Notes under the pieces: model-generated
Seen by the model: the letters and a program-made list of their open reading frames with translations, nothing else
What the model was told of the DNA's origin: nothing
The model's database searches: none
Source: an uncultured Bacteroidota bacterium
Lineage (GTDB): Bacteria; Bacteroidota; Bacteroidia; Flavobacteriales; Flavobacteriaceae
Assembly: GCA_902583445.1 (NCBI GenBank)
Contig: CACHVZ010000007.1
Span: 1-53,469 of the forward strand
Direction of reading: 5' to 3'
DNA length: 53,469 nt
In this document: positions 27,042 through 34,597 of the stretch, piece by piece
Layout of the letters: each line of letters opens with the position of its first letter
Numbering within the stretch: the first letter of the stretch is position 1
Position numbers and translations under genes: made by a program

Positions 27042-27890
27042 TTAATTAACTATTTCAATTTGTTTATTTATTGTTTCTGTATCAATATTCTTTACCTCAA
27101 TTACATGATCCCATAAAGAATAATAATTTTTGAATTTTAAAAACCAATAGTCATTATCTAGAGGTTCATTAGAATCAACTTTACCATCGTTATCGCTATG
27201 ATGAATAACCTTAATCTTATCAAGAATTTTCTCAACTTCTTTTACTTTTTCAAGTTTTAAAGTTGAAGATGAAACTTTCAAATGAGCAGTATCTAGTAGA
27301 AGTCCAAAATTAGTTTTATTAATTTCTTTAAAAACATAATTAATTTCTTGAGCGTCACAACATAAAAAAGAATTTACATTTTTATTATCGATATAATTTT
27401 GTTTTGAAACCACATTATTCTCTATGTAAAAATTTACATTTAATGATTCTGCAAATGTCAAAATTTTATTTAATGACTCAAGAAATATATCTATGTGATG
27501 TGATCTTTGAAATTTTTTTTCAATTTGGATAAACTTACCTAGGCTGTCTGGCTTAGGATCAATACAGAATCCTGCATGAGCAGAATAAAAATCAATTTTG
27601 TTTTTAGCTGACAATTCAATATTTTTTAGACAATGAGTCAAAGACAACTCTCTTATTTCTTTACTTTCGCTTGCCAGATTTATTACAAATGGAACTTTTG
27701 GAGCAGGAAAATAATTATGAAGTAGTTTAAAATTTTTATTGAAATTATTGAAAAAGTTAATATTATTTGGATTATAAGGCAATCCTGAACTAAACTCAAG
27801 GTTAAAGTTATTATTATTTGCTTTATCCAAAATTTTAGAGATTGGTGTTCCTGAAAAACATAGGGTACTTATGTAGGTTCTATTCCTCAT
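27042..27890 (-). CDS. Xylose-isomerase-like TIM-barrel protein
   Basis: 282 residues from the ATG at 27890 (a TTG two codons earlier is open too). The pattern is of the sugar-phosphate isomerase/epimerase and endonuclease-IV-like barrel. Putative metal ligands lie in FYIENN, LLLDTAHLK and VIHHSDNDGK. Such proteins isomerise or epimerise sugars, often with a divalent metal. The start overlaps the end of the formyltransferase gene by 11 bases. Its step in either the perosamine or nonulosonate route is unknown; there is no standard member of those pathways with this fold, so this may be an extra modification. Confidence 0.7.
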   Translation of the reverse strand: MRNRTYISTLCFSGTPISKILDKANNNNFNLEFSSGLPYNPNNINFFNNFNKNFKLLHNYFPAPKVPFVINLASESKEIRELSLTHCLKNIELSAKNKIDFYSAHAGFCIDPKPDSLGKFIQIEKKFQRSHHIDIFLESLNKILTFAESLNVNFYIENNVVSKQNYIDNKNVNSFLCCDAQEINYVFKEINKTNFGLLLDTAHLKVSSSTLKLEKVKEVEKILDKIKVIHHSDNDGKVDSNEPLDNDYWFLKFKNYYSLWDHVIEVKNIDTETINKQIEIVN

Positions 27891-28599
27891 TGACAATATT
27901 TTTTAATTCATTTATTGATTTAACCTCAATACCATTATATGTTGCAAATGGATATGGAGGATGAGTCATTGCTCTAATAAACCTTTCAATTTTTTCTTCA
28001 CTCCATTTTAATGAAATAATTCCGTCGTATGGTGCTCCTCTTTTAAAATATTTTCCTTCACCAATTTGAGGTGTTCCTTCATATCCTTGATCAATCATTT
28101 TGAGAACATATTCAAAGTGATTAAAGGCCTCAAGCATAACTTTCATGTACAAACTTCCCCCAGTGTCATAATCATTTATTTTAATTTCCTTTTGAAATAT
28201 TATATTTCCAGTGTCAATATTTTCATCAATAAAATGATATGTAAATCCAGTATATTTTTCATTATTTATTAATGCCCAAGTTATACTGCTACACCCTCTA
28301 TACTTAGGAAGAAGAGATGGGTGAATATTAAAAATCTTTTTATTACAAAAGTTTATAACATCCTTAGGTATTATGTAATTATAATAAGCTACACAAATCA
28401 AATCAGGTTTAAATGGAATGTTATCTAAAGATATTTTATTAAGTGAAAAGTTAATTTTTTTATTAATGCATACCTTCTTTAAGTCATGGATGAAATATGG
28501 AGACTCGTGTGTATATACAAAAACTTCGTGTTTCTGATCAATTAATTGTCTCAATATTTCACAACCAATAAGTTTATATCCACAAAGTATGATTTTCAT
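27880..28599 (-). CDS. Sugar N-formyltransferase-like protein (WbkC-like role possible)
   Basis: 239 residues of methionyl-tRNA-formyltransferase fold without the tRNA-binding C-terminal domain. The catalytic triad is complete: N91 and H93 in FNIHPSLLPKYRG, and D129 in ENIDTGN. Formyl donor would be N10-formyl-THF. With gmd and a perosamine-synthase-like gene just downstream, the set resembles gmd-per-wbkC of Brucella, which makes GDP-N-formylperosamine. That match is by content and context, not by demonstrated orthology. It begins immediately at the end of neuB (adjacent at 28599). Confidence 0.82.
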   Translation of the reverse strand: MKIILCGYKLIGCEILRQLIDQKHEVFVYTHESPYFIHDLKKVCINKKINFSLNKISLDNIPFKPDLICVAYYNYIIPKDVINFCNKKIFNIHPSLLPKYRGCSSITWALINNEKYTGFTYHFIDENIDTGNIIFQKEIKINDYDTGGSLYMKVMLEAFNHFEYVLKMIDQGYEGTPQIGEGKYFKRGAPYDGIISLKWSEEKIERFIRAMTHPPYPFATYNGIEVKSINELKNIVNEE

Positions 28600-29603
28600 T
28601 ATATATCATTAAAATTTACTAGCTGATCAACAGAGACATCTTTGTTTATCTCTTTGCCAACGAAATTCAACAAATCATTTGGAACTAATCCATTCATTGG
28701 CCTCTTAAATGAAAAGTGCTCTAAGGAAAGTTTTGTTCCTTTTTTAATTGATTGTGAATAAACTAAACTTCGCTTCATGCCATAAATATTTTCGGATTCC
28801 ATTTTGGTTGGGGCTTTTATAAATGTACCTAAAGACTTCTCTATTTCTCTGATTCCATATACTAAATCCTTAAATTCAATAGGATTTAAAGAGCATGAAT
28901 GGTCTGGTCCGGGTAGTGATTTATCAGTGGTAAAATGTTTTTCAATTGAATGTACACCTTTTGCAACTGCAGCGAAACATGCAAAATTATTAACTACGTG
29001 ATCAGAGTAACCAACTTTTATGTTAGGAATTGACTTAAAACTCTCAATAACGTTAATATTAGCTTCAGAAATATCTGATGGATAATTAGTCGTACATTGA
29101 AAAACAGTCAGCTCACTATTTGAGTTTTTGGATATAATTTCAACAGCAGCATGAACCTCTGACATGGTTGACATGCCTGTAGATAAATAAATTGGCTTTT
29201 TATTTTTAGACACATATTCCAAAAAGGGTAATTCAGTTAGCTGTCCTGATGCAATTTTAAATGAATCAACATTTAACTTCATCAAAAAATCAACATCTTC
29301 AAAACTGTATGGAGTAGACATAAAGTCTATATCAATTCTTTTACAATGTTCAATTAACTTTACATAATCGTCATATTTTAATTCAAGTGATTTAAGCATA
29401 TCAAATTGGCTTTCATCACTATCAGTTACCTTCAACTGATACTTTGCTTTAGGGGCACCTGCTGTTACTAAGTTCTCTGCCTTAAAAGTTTGAAACTTAA
29501 CACAATCTGCACCTGCTTTCTTAGCCTCATCTATTAATTTATGTGCAATGTCTATATCTCCATTATGATTAACTCCTGCCTCAGCGATTATATATGTTTT
29601 CAT
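28599..29603 (-). CDS. neuB: N-acetylneuraminate/nonulosonate synthase
   Basis: 334 residues from the ATG at 29603; the frame stays open 16 codons further, but MKTYIIAEAGVNHNGD is the family N-terminus. The barrel has KFQTF (36-40), KIASGQ, LSTGMS, TTNYP, GYSDH and SIEKHFT with both metal histidines, and GPDH. The C-terminal SAF domain (from about 280) starts MKRSLVYSQSIKKG with the active-site arginine. It condenses PEP with a ManNAc-like hexose to a nine-carbon acid. It is the first gene of the 8-kb unit under the promoter at 29649-29679. The exact sugar is not determinable here. Confidence 0.93.
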   Translation of the reverse strand: MKTYIIAEAGVNHNGDIDIAHKLIDEAKKAGADCVKFQTFKAENLVTAGAPKAKYQLKVTDSDESQFDMLKSLELKYDDYVKLIEHCKRIDIDFMSTPYSFEDVDFLMKLNVDSFKIASGQLTELPFLEYVSKNKKPIYLSTGMSTMSEVHAAVEIISKNSNSELTVFQCTTNYPSDISEANINVIESFKSIPNIKVGYSDHVVNNFACFAAVAKGVHSIEKHFTTDKSLPGPDHSCSLNPIEFKDLVYGIREIEKSLGTFIKAPTKMESENIYGMKRSLVYSQSIKKGTKLSLEHFSFKRPMNGLVPNDLLNFVGKEINKDVSVDQLVNFNDI

Positions 29604-29640
29604 GTTAGATATTATTAAAATCAAAAAGACATATTTATTT

Positions 29641-29671
29641 TTAAGTAACAAAAGTACTTAATTTATGATAA
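29641..29671 (-). repeat. 31-base promoter element, copy 1 of 2
   Basis: Matches 21208-21238 at 30 of 31 bases. It spans the -7 box and spacer of the neuB promoter. Confidence 0.85.
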
Positions 29672-29679
29672 ATTTCAAA
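29649..29679 (-). promoter_or_regulatory. Bacteroidota-type promoter of the neuB-led unit
   Basis: On the minus strand TTTG (29676-29679), a 19-base spacer and TACTTTTG (29649-29656) match the Bacteroidota consensus TTTG-N19-TAnnTTTG exactly. The predicted start is near 29642, with a leader of about 38 bases to the neuB ATG at 29603. Confidence 0.8.
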
Positions 29680-29680
29680 T

Positions 29681-29692
29681 TTTCATATGAAA
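29681..29692. promoter_or_regulatory. 12-bp palindrome just upstream of the neuB promoter
   Basis: tttcatatgaaa is a perfect palindrome ending 1 base from the -33 box, in the 188-base divergent region between neuB and the WecA-like gene. This is a position suited to an activator or repressor site. At this AT content a 12-bp palindrome can also arise by chance. The rest of the region holds no ORF. Confidence 0.35.
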
Positions 29693-29791
29693 TATATTAT
29701 TATAGTATATTATTAATCCTTGTAATGATTGCAAATTTGTGAATAAATATATGTTTTTATTGTAGGTAAATTTATCTAATTTGCATTAGAC

Positions 29792-30730
29792 ATGGATGTT
29801 CTTCTAATTATAATATCAATTTTATTAAGCCTATTTGTTCTTAAATTTTCTCATAACTATTTTCTTAAACGAAAATTTCATGATCCCATTAACTCAAGAT
29901 CATCTCATGTAGGAATTGCAACTAGAAATGGGGGTATCTCAATTTATTTAACTCTTTTATTGATTTCAGTTTACTTTTATTTACAAAGTATTGAAATATT
30001 TGATTATTCATATTTGATTCCATTGAGCATTCTTTTAGTTGTTGGACTATATGATGATATCTATGAAGTAGATTTCAAGCTTAAATTTCTTTTTCAAATT
30101 ATTACAGCAAAAATTATGATTGATAGTGGATTAATAATTGATAATTTTCATGGAATACTTGGTATTTATGAATTAAATAGAATTTTTGCTCAAATTTTTA
30201 CAATATTTATTGTAGTAGCGATAATTAACTCAATCAACTTTATAGATGGTATAGATGGTCTTGCTATTTCTATAATTTCAGTATTTATTATTTCATTTGA
30301 ATTTTTTGCTAAAAATCAAACTGGGTTACAATCTATTTCAATTATTTTGTTAGCATCATTTATACCTTTATTATATTTTAATTACAGGTCAATTAAAAAA
30401 ATTTTTCTTGGAGATTCCGGATCACTATTCTTAGGGGGAATAGTTAGTATATATGTACTTAATATTTTATCCACTGATTACATTATAAAGAATGAGTATG
30501 ATTTAAATAAGATGATATTTGTTATATCTATTTTGGGTTATCCAATAATAGATATTACTAGAGTATTTTTTTTAAGGATATTAAAGGGAACATCTCCATT
30601 TGTAGCAGACAGAAATCATATTCATCACAGACTATTAAACAAGTTTAAAAATCATTTACTGACTTCTTTATGTATTATATCTATGTCAATATTACTTACA
30701 ATATTTACTCAAATATTATTTAACTTCTGA
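29792..30730 (+). CDS. WecA-type polyprenyl-phosphate sugar-1-phosphate transferase
   Basis: 312 residues with about ten hydrophobic segments. Conserved cytoplasmic motifs are present: GLYDDIYEVD with DD at 88-89, NSINFIDGIDGL (146-157), LGDSGS (206-211) and DRNHIHHRLL near 270. The histidine motif is characteristic of WecA/TagO/WbpL enzymes. It loads the first sugar-1-phosphate onto undecaprenyl phosphate in the inner membrane and so starts lipid-linked glycan synthesis. It is transcribed away from the neuB operon. The exact first sugar (GlcNAc or a modified amino sugar) is unknown. Confidence 0.92.
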   Translation: MDVLLIIISILLSLFVLKFSHNYFLKRKFHDPINSRSSHVGIATRNGGISIYLTLLLISVYFYLQSIEIFDYSYLIPLSILLVVGLYDDIYEVDFKLKFLFQIITAKIMIDSGLIIDNFHGILGIYELNRIFAQIFTIFIVVAIINSINFIDGIDGLAISIISVFIISFEFFAKNQTGLQSISIILLASFIPLLYFNYRSIKKIFLGDSGSLFLGGIVSIYVLNILSTDYIIKNEYDLNKMIFVISILGYPIIDITRVFFLRILKGTSPFVADRNHIHHRLLNKFKNHLLTSLCIISMSILLTIFTQILFNF

Positions 30731-30810
30731 AGTAATTTTAAATTTCTTGCGAACCCAATATAATCTTGTATTAACTTAATAAAACAAAAAAACAAATATT
30801 TATTAATTAG

Positions 30811-31656
30811 CTACTTTCTTTTTAGTAATAATAGTGTCGTTGGATTTTCAGGCTTAACACCTAAACCAAGATCCACAAGTTCAATATTAAAGTATTTACT
30901 TAATTCCCTTTTTGAGAACTTTTTTAAACCAATAAGCCTATCCTTATTCAATATTCTTAATCTTTTGGCTAAATCCAAAATTATTCTTGAGAAACTAAAC
31001 ATAAATATAGGCTCTAAAAGAGCCACTATCTCAACATCACTTTTTTTAATTTCATTTAGTGGAATCTTGTAAATACGAGGCATCTCTTCTAGGGTATGAT
31101 GTGAGTATATAAAGGTTTTTTTTGTTAAAAATCTCTTATACTCATGAGTGTTTGTAAGATCACATTGATAAAACTCAACATTTTGAATATCAAATTTTTT
31201 GGCAGCAGTATTAGCAAGATCTACAGAGGTTTTGTTAAGCTCTAATCCAATAAATTTGATATCCTTATACTTTGAGGCAAACCATAATAAGTTTTTTCCC
31301 CCTCCACTTCCCAGCTCTACAACATATTCACAAGACGAATTTATCATTATGCCCTCAATTATCTCTAAAATCATCAATGCAACCTCATTTGTTTTTCCAT
31401 CAACTAATTTATTATTAAGTAATGAATATCTAATTCTTCCATCTTGATCTTTATAGGGAAGATCAAAAAGATAATCTTTAGGAGTAGCGAAAGAATCTAA
31501 ATTTTCAAATTTTTGTTGACGAATATTTTCATAAATTTCATTAATCAGTAATTTATCTCTTTTAGGCTTAGACTGTATTCTTAAAAACTGTTTTAAGAGA
31601 TTTTTAATTTCAAGTTTTAATCGATATAATCCGTAAGAGTGAATGCTTTTACTCAT
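30811..31656 (-). CDS. Class-I SAM methyltransferase, putative
   Basis: 281 residues from the ATG at 31656 (a TTG four codons earlier is open). A SAM-binding motif I is visible as VELGSGGGKN, followed by FIGLELNKTS for the acidic ribose-binding loop and FYQCDLTN. A charged N-terminal 60 residues precede the domain. The family resembles putative sugar O-methyltransferases, but no substrate can be assigned. It is convergent with the WecA-like gene, separated by 80 bases without visible signals. Confidence 0.7.
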   Translation of the reverse strand: MSKSIHSYGLYRLKLEIKNLLKQFLRIQSKPKRDKLLINEIYENIRQQKFENLDSFATPKDYLFDLPYKDQDGRIRYSLLNNKLVDGKTNEVALMILEIIEGIMINSSCEYVVELGSGGGKNLLWFASKYKDIKFIGLELNKTSVDLANTAAKKFDIQNVEFYQCDLTNTHEYKRFLTKKTFIYSHHTLEEMPRIYKIPLNEIKKSDVEIVALLEPIFMFSFSRIILDLAKRLRILNKDRLIGLKKFSKRELSKYFNIELVDLGLGVKPENPTTLLLLKRK

Positions 31657-31757
31657 TTTAATTTGCAATTAAACATTATTAGGAAATTAGTTAAAAACAT
31701 TAATAAAAGACAATTAAATCAAATAAAATATTTTATTAGTTTTATAAAAATTTAAAA

Positions 31758-32255
31758 ATGAGATTTAAAATGTTTTTAGCATTAATTACTTTATATTCAT
31801 GTAGTACTCCAGAGGCCTGTGAAATAGAGATCATAGATGATTTAGTGTATAAAAATGAAGTCTTATTTTCTGGAAAATGTGCTTTCTATGATGATAACAA
31901 TGGTAAAATGATAAGTTCCCATGAATATAATGATGGAAAGTTTCATGGAACATGGAAATTTTATTTTCCAAATGGTCAACTAGAAACAAAAGGGAAATTC
32001 GATAATGGGGTGAGAGTTGGTAGGTGGAACTATTATTATGAAAATGGATTAAAAAGTCAAATTTCAAGATATTTAAATGGGAAAAAACACGGTGTTTGGA
32101 AAGTATATGATGAAAATGGAAATCTTACTATAGAGCAGGAGTGGAATGAAGGAGTGGCAATAATAGATACAACTAGATTAAACAATAATTATCAAGAGAT
32201 AAATATTGATGGGTATGATGTAAAGCCTATTTTAATTGATCCTAATTCAGATTAA
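31758..32255 (+). CDS. MORN/YwqK-repeat lipoprotein
   Basis: 165 residues. A short signal ends in a lipobox-like TLYSC (C15). From about residue 55 there are three or more YwqK/MORN-type repeats with the G-x-W pattern: FHGTWKFYFPNGQ, RVGRWNYYYENGL and KHGVWKVYDENGN. Such repeats form beta hairpins and are common in Bacteroidota exported proteins; function is not established. Its TAA stop shares bases with the stop of the convergent TPR gene (32252-32255). Confidence 0.75.
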   Translation: MRFKMFLALITLYSCSTPEACEIEIIDDLVYKNEVLFSGKCAFYDDNNGKMISSHEYNDGKFHGTWKFYFPNGQLETKGKFDNGVRVGRWNYYYENGLKSQISRYLNGKKHGVWKVYDENGNLTIEQEWNEGVAIIDTTRLNNNYQEINIDGYDVKPILIDPNSD

Positions 32256-33262
32256 TTACAAAAATTATTGTATGCTGAAATAGATCCACCTGCAAATCCT
32301 AGTTTACTTGATTTTAGTAAATAATCACAACCCTTAGATAGACTATCCAATTCAATAAGTAATATTCCTTTATAGAATTCTGATTTACCGTCATTAATTT
32401 CAAACTCATCTATTACTTTAGAGAAATAATTGAGTGCATTTTCATATTTTTCTGCTAAATAATATGAAATAGCTGCATTTTCATAGTATGCATATTCAAA
32501 TTCTGCTCTTTCTATTGCAAACTCATAATGATCCGCAGCTGTTAAATATTTCTCATCTTCAAAAAATTGATCAGCTAAATTTGCAAATGCTGATCCAAGA
32601 GATAAATCTTGCAAATCGGACTTAGAGATGACTCTAATTCCATCTAAAACTCTTTTATCAAAATTAGGGAATTGATTTTCAAAGCGAGGAATTAGTTCAA
32701 GTATTTCTGGATCTTGAGGTCCTACTATTTGATATCTGGAATCTAAATATCCTAACCAATGACTACTATTTGTTGGATCTATTTCAAGTAATAATTCAAA
32801 TGACTCTTTTAATTCTAGAGTATCTTTTCTTTGAATTAGGGTTTTAAAAAATATATCCCTATGTACATTATTGTTAGGTATGCCATTAAAGGCATCCTTA
32901 GCATAGTAATATGCGCTATCAAATTCTTCAATATCAAAATATAAATACCCAAGCTGTGCCTGTGGTGATTTTATATATGGGTTATCTTTAATAGCATCCA
33001 AAAATAATCTTTTTGCAATATTTATTGAATCCTCATTTCTGTAATATCTGCCCACTAACATCTTTATAGGCTGTGTTGGACCAGAAAGCGTAGGAAAATC
33101 AACATCAACTTTTATAGCATCAGATAGTGAATACCTGTGCATCCCTTCATTAAGGTCTGCAATAAGATATGGCTGAATCTGAGAAGAGATAAAAGCCTTA
33201 TAATTAATAAATAACATTAAAATAATGGTTGTTGTAATAAATAAAATTTTTAAAACTCTCAT
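32252..33262 (-). CDS. Membrane-anchored TPR protein, partner of the ligase upstream
   Basis: 336 residues. An N-terminal hydrophobic helix at about 5-22 anchors it; the rest is predicted periplasmic. TPR-like helix pairs are seen, for example AQLGYLYFDIEEFDSAYYYA and AISYYLAEKYENALNYF. The C-terminus has a cysteine in SKGCDYLL and ends NNFCN; both cysteines recur in the paralogue at 38914-39942 (QGCKYL, QNFCN), suggesting a disulfide. The gene begins 1 base inside the end of the O-antigen-ligase gene, so the two are coupled. It probably assists the ligase or polymerase. Confidence 0.75.
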   Translation of the reverse strand: MRVLKILFITTTIILMLFINYKAFISSQIQPYLIADLNEGMHRYSLSDAIKVDVDFPTLSGPTQPIKMLVGRYYRNEDSINIAKRLFLDAIKDNPYIKSPQAQLGYLYFDIEEFDSAYYYAKDAFNGIPNNNVHRDIFFKTLIQRKDTLELKESFELLLEIDPTNSSHWLGYLDSRYQIVGPQDPEILELIPRFENQFPNFDKRVLDGIRVISKSDLQDLSLGSAFANLADQFFEDEKYLTAADHYEFAIERAEFEYAYYENAAISYYLAEKYENALNYFSKVIDEFEINDGKSEFYKGILLIELDSLSKGCDYLLKSSKLGFAGGSISAYNNFCN

Positions 33263-34521
33263 TATTTGAAATTAGATTTAGAGGTTTGCAATAAAGCTAC
33301 AAGAGTAAACAACAAAAAGATATGATTTACAGGTCTTGCTATAGGAAAGTTTAGCATCGAATCAATAAAAATTGCAGATATAATTAATAAATATATCAAG
33401 TTTAAATTGTCTAAAACCCTATCTTTTAATTTAATTAATATGCGATATATAGGAATAAGATAAATCATAAGATATGTTAATCCACCTATAATTCCTATTT
33501 CTGCAAATATTTGTAAAAAATCATTGTGAACATGGTATGGGACTGTATATCCAACAACTGAGTCCCCAGCATATTGAATTGACTTAATCTTCCAGTTACC
33601 AACACCTATTCCTAATATAGGATATTGCATTATACTTTTAACAGCATCAGAATAATAGCCTAAACGTTCATTAATGGAGTCATCCTCAGTGTTTAAGCTA
33701 ATTGAGCTTATTCTAGAGGTGATTTCATCAGGATTTTCAGTATTAAAAGTTGAATTCACAAAAAAATAACCAATCGACATAACAGCTAATATTGGAATAG
33801 AACTTTTAACAAATTTTTTAAAGTTAAAGAACATCACAACTAAAGTTAATAAGCCCAAAGACAAAAAAGCTGATCTAGTTAATAAAATAAATAATGCTGA
33901 AAATGCAACGAACAATAGTACGTATGATAGATAGATTAACCTCTTATCCTTATATGTATATATAATTAAATACACTACCATTATTTTTGATACTATAGAG
34001 TTAGCCGCAATATTTATATTACCAGTGAAGGTTCTCAGCAAAAAGTTGTCTCTCTCAAAAGTTTGACCATTAATTAAGACTCTATCTAAAGCATTATATA
34101 ATATTGATGAACTTTCAATAAAAAGAGCGGTTACAGAGAAAATTATAAAATACTTTAGAAAAATTTCACCAGTTAATTTAGCAATAGAGAAAATAAATAT
34201 AAATGACAACAAATATGTAAAATATCGAGAAAAAGCAATAACTGATTCACTAAAGTTATTTGCAAAAAATACCGAGAACAAACATATTAAAATAAAAAAA
34301 GAATAACATTTAGCAATTTTGTCTTTTAAAGCACAGTCAACACTTATCAAGAGTAAATTATTTCTTAATAAATATATAAATGATAAAGTATTTAATATAC
34401 TTAGAAATAGAAATTGAGGAACTATTCTGTCCCACGATAAGTATAAATTAAATGTTGTTTCCGAAATTAAAAAAACGAAGAAATATAGACTTAGTATAAC
34501 CGCGTTGAAAACATTTTTCAT
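33262..34521 (-). CDS. O-antigen ligase/polymerase (Wzy_C family), copy A
   Basis: 419 residues, multi-pass membrane protein with about ten or more hydrophobic helices. The Wzy_C/WaaL periplasmic loop is marked by GIGVGNWK and VPYHVHNDFLQIFAEIG, including the His characteristic of the family. Members join or polymerise lipid-linked glycans in the periplasm, onto lipid A core, another repeat, or protein (PglL/PilO type). Sequence does not separate these roles. The paralogue at 39929-41212 shares GIGIGNWK and VPYHVHNDFLQ. Each copy is followed by a TPR gene. ATG at 34521, just below the terminator of the lipoprotein gene. Confidence 0.85.
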   Translation of the reverse strand: MKNVFNAVILSLYFFVFLISETTFNLYLSWDRIVPQFLFLSILNTLSFIYLLRNNLLLISVDCALKDKIAKCYSFFILICLFSVFFANNFSESVIAFSRYFTYLLSFIFIFSIAKLTGEIFLKYFIIFSVTALFIESSSILYNALDRVLINGQTFERDNFLLRTFTGNINIAANSIVSKIMVVYLIIYTYKDKRLIYLSYVLLFVAFSALFILLTRSAFLSLGLLTLVVMFFNFKKFVKSSIPILAVMSIGYFFVNSTFNTENPDEITSRISSISLNTEDDSINERLGYYSDAVKSIMQYPILGIGVGNWKIKSIQYAGDSVVGYTVPYHVHNDFLQIFAEIGIIGGLTYLMIYLIPIYRILIKLKDRVLDNLNLIYLLIISAIFIDSMLNFPIARPVNHIFLLFTLVALLQTSKSNFK

Positions 34522-34549
34522 TTTTTAGTAAATATGTATAAAAATAAAA

Positions 34550-34572
34550 AAACCCTCCATAAAGGAGGGTTT
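34550..34572 (-). terminator. Strong rho-independent terminator of the surface lipoprotein gene
   Basis: Perfect 9-bp stem: plus-strand arm 34550-34558 (aaaccctcc) pairs with 34564-34572 (ggagggttt) around a 5-base loop. Read on the minus strand it is followed by TTTTTTATTTTT. It lies 25 bases after the stop of the 34598-37654 gene, and is the clearest terminator in the window. Confidence 0.9.
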
Positions 34573-34597
34573 AATTTATACAAAGTTATTAGTTAAA

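Noticed and set aside
32252-32255. Overlapping stops of convergent genes (also 51503-51506) as a special signal
   Set aside because: Shared TTAA/TTAG stops are simply what tight packing of convergent genes gives.
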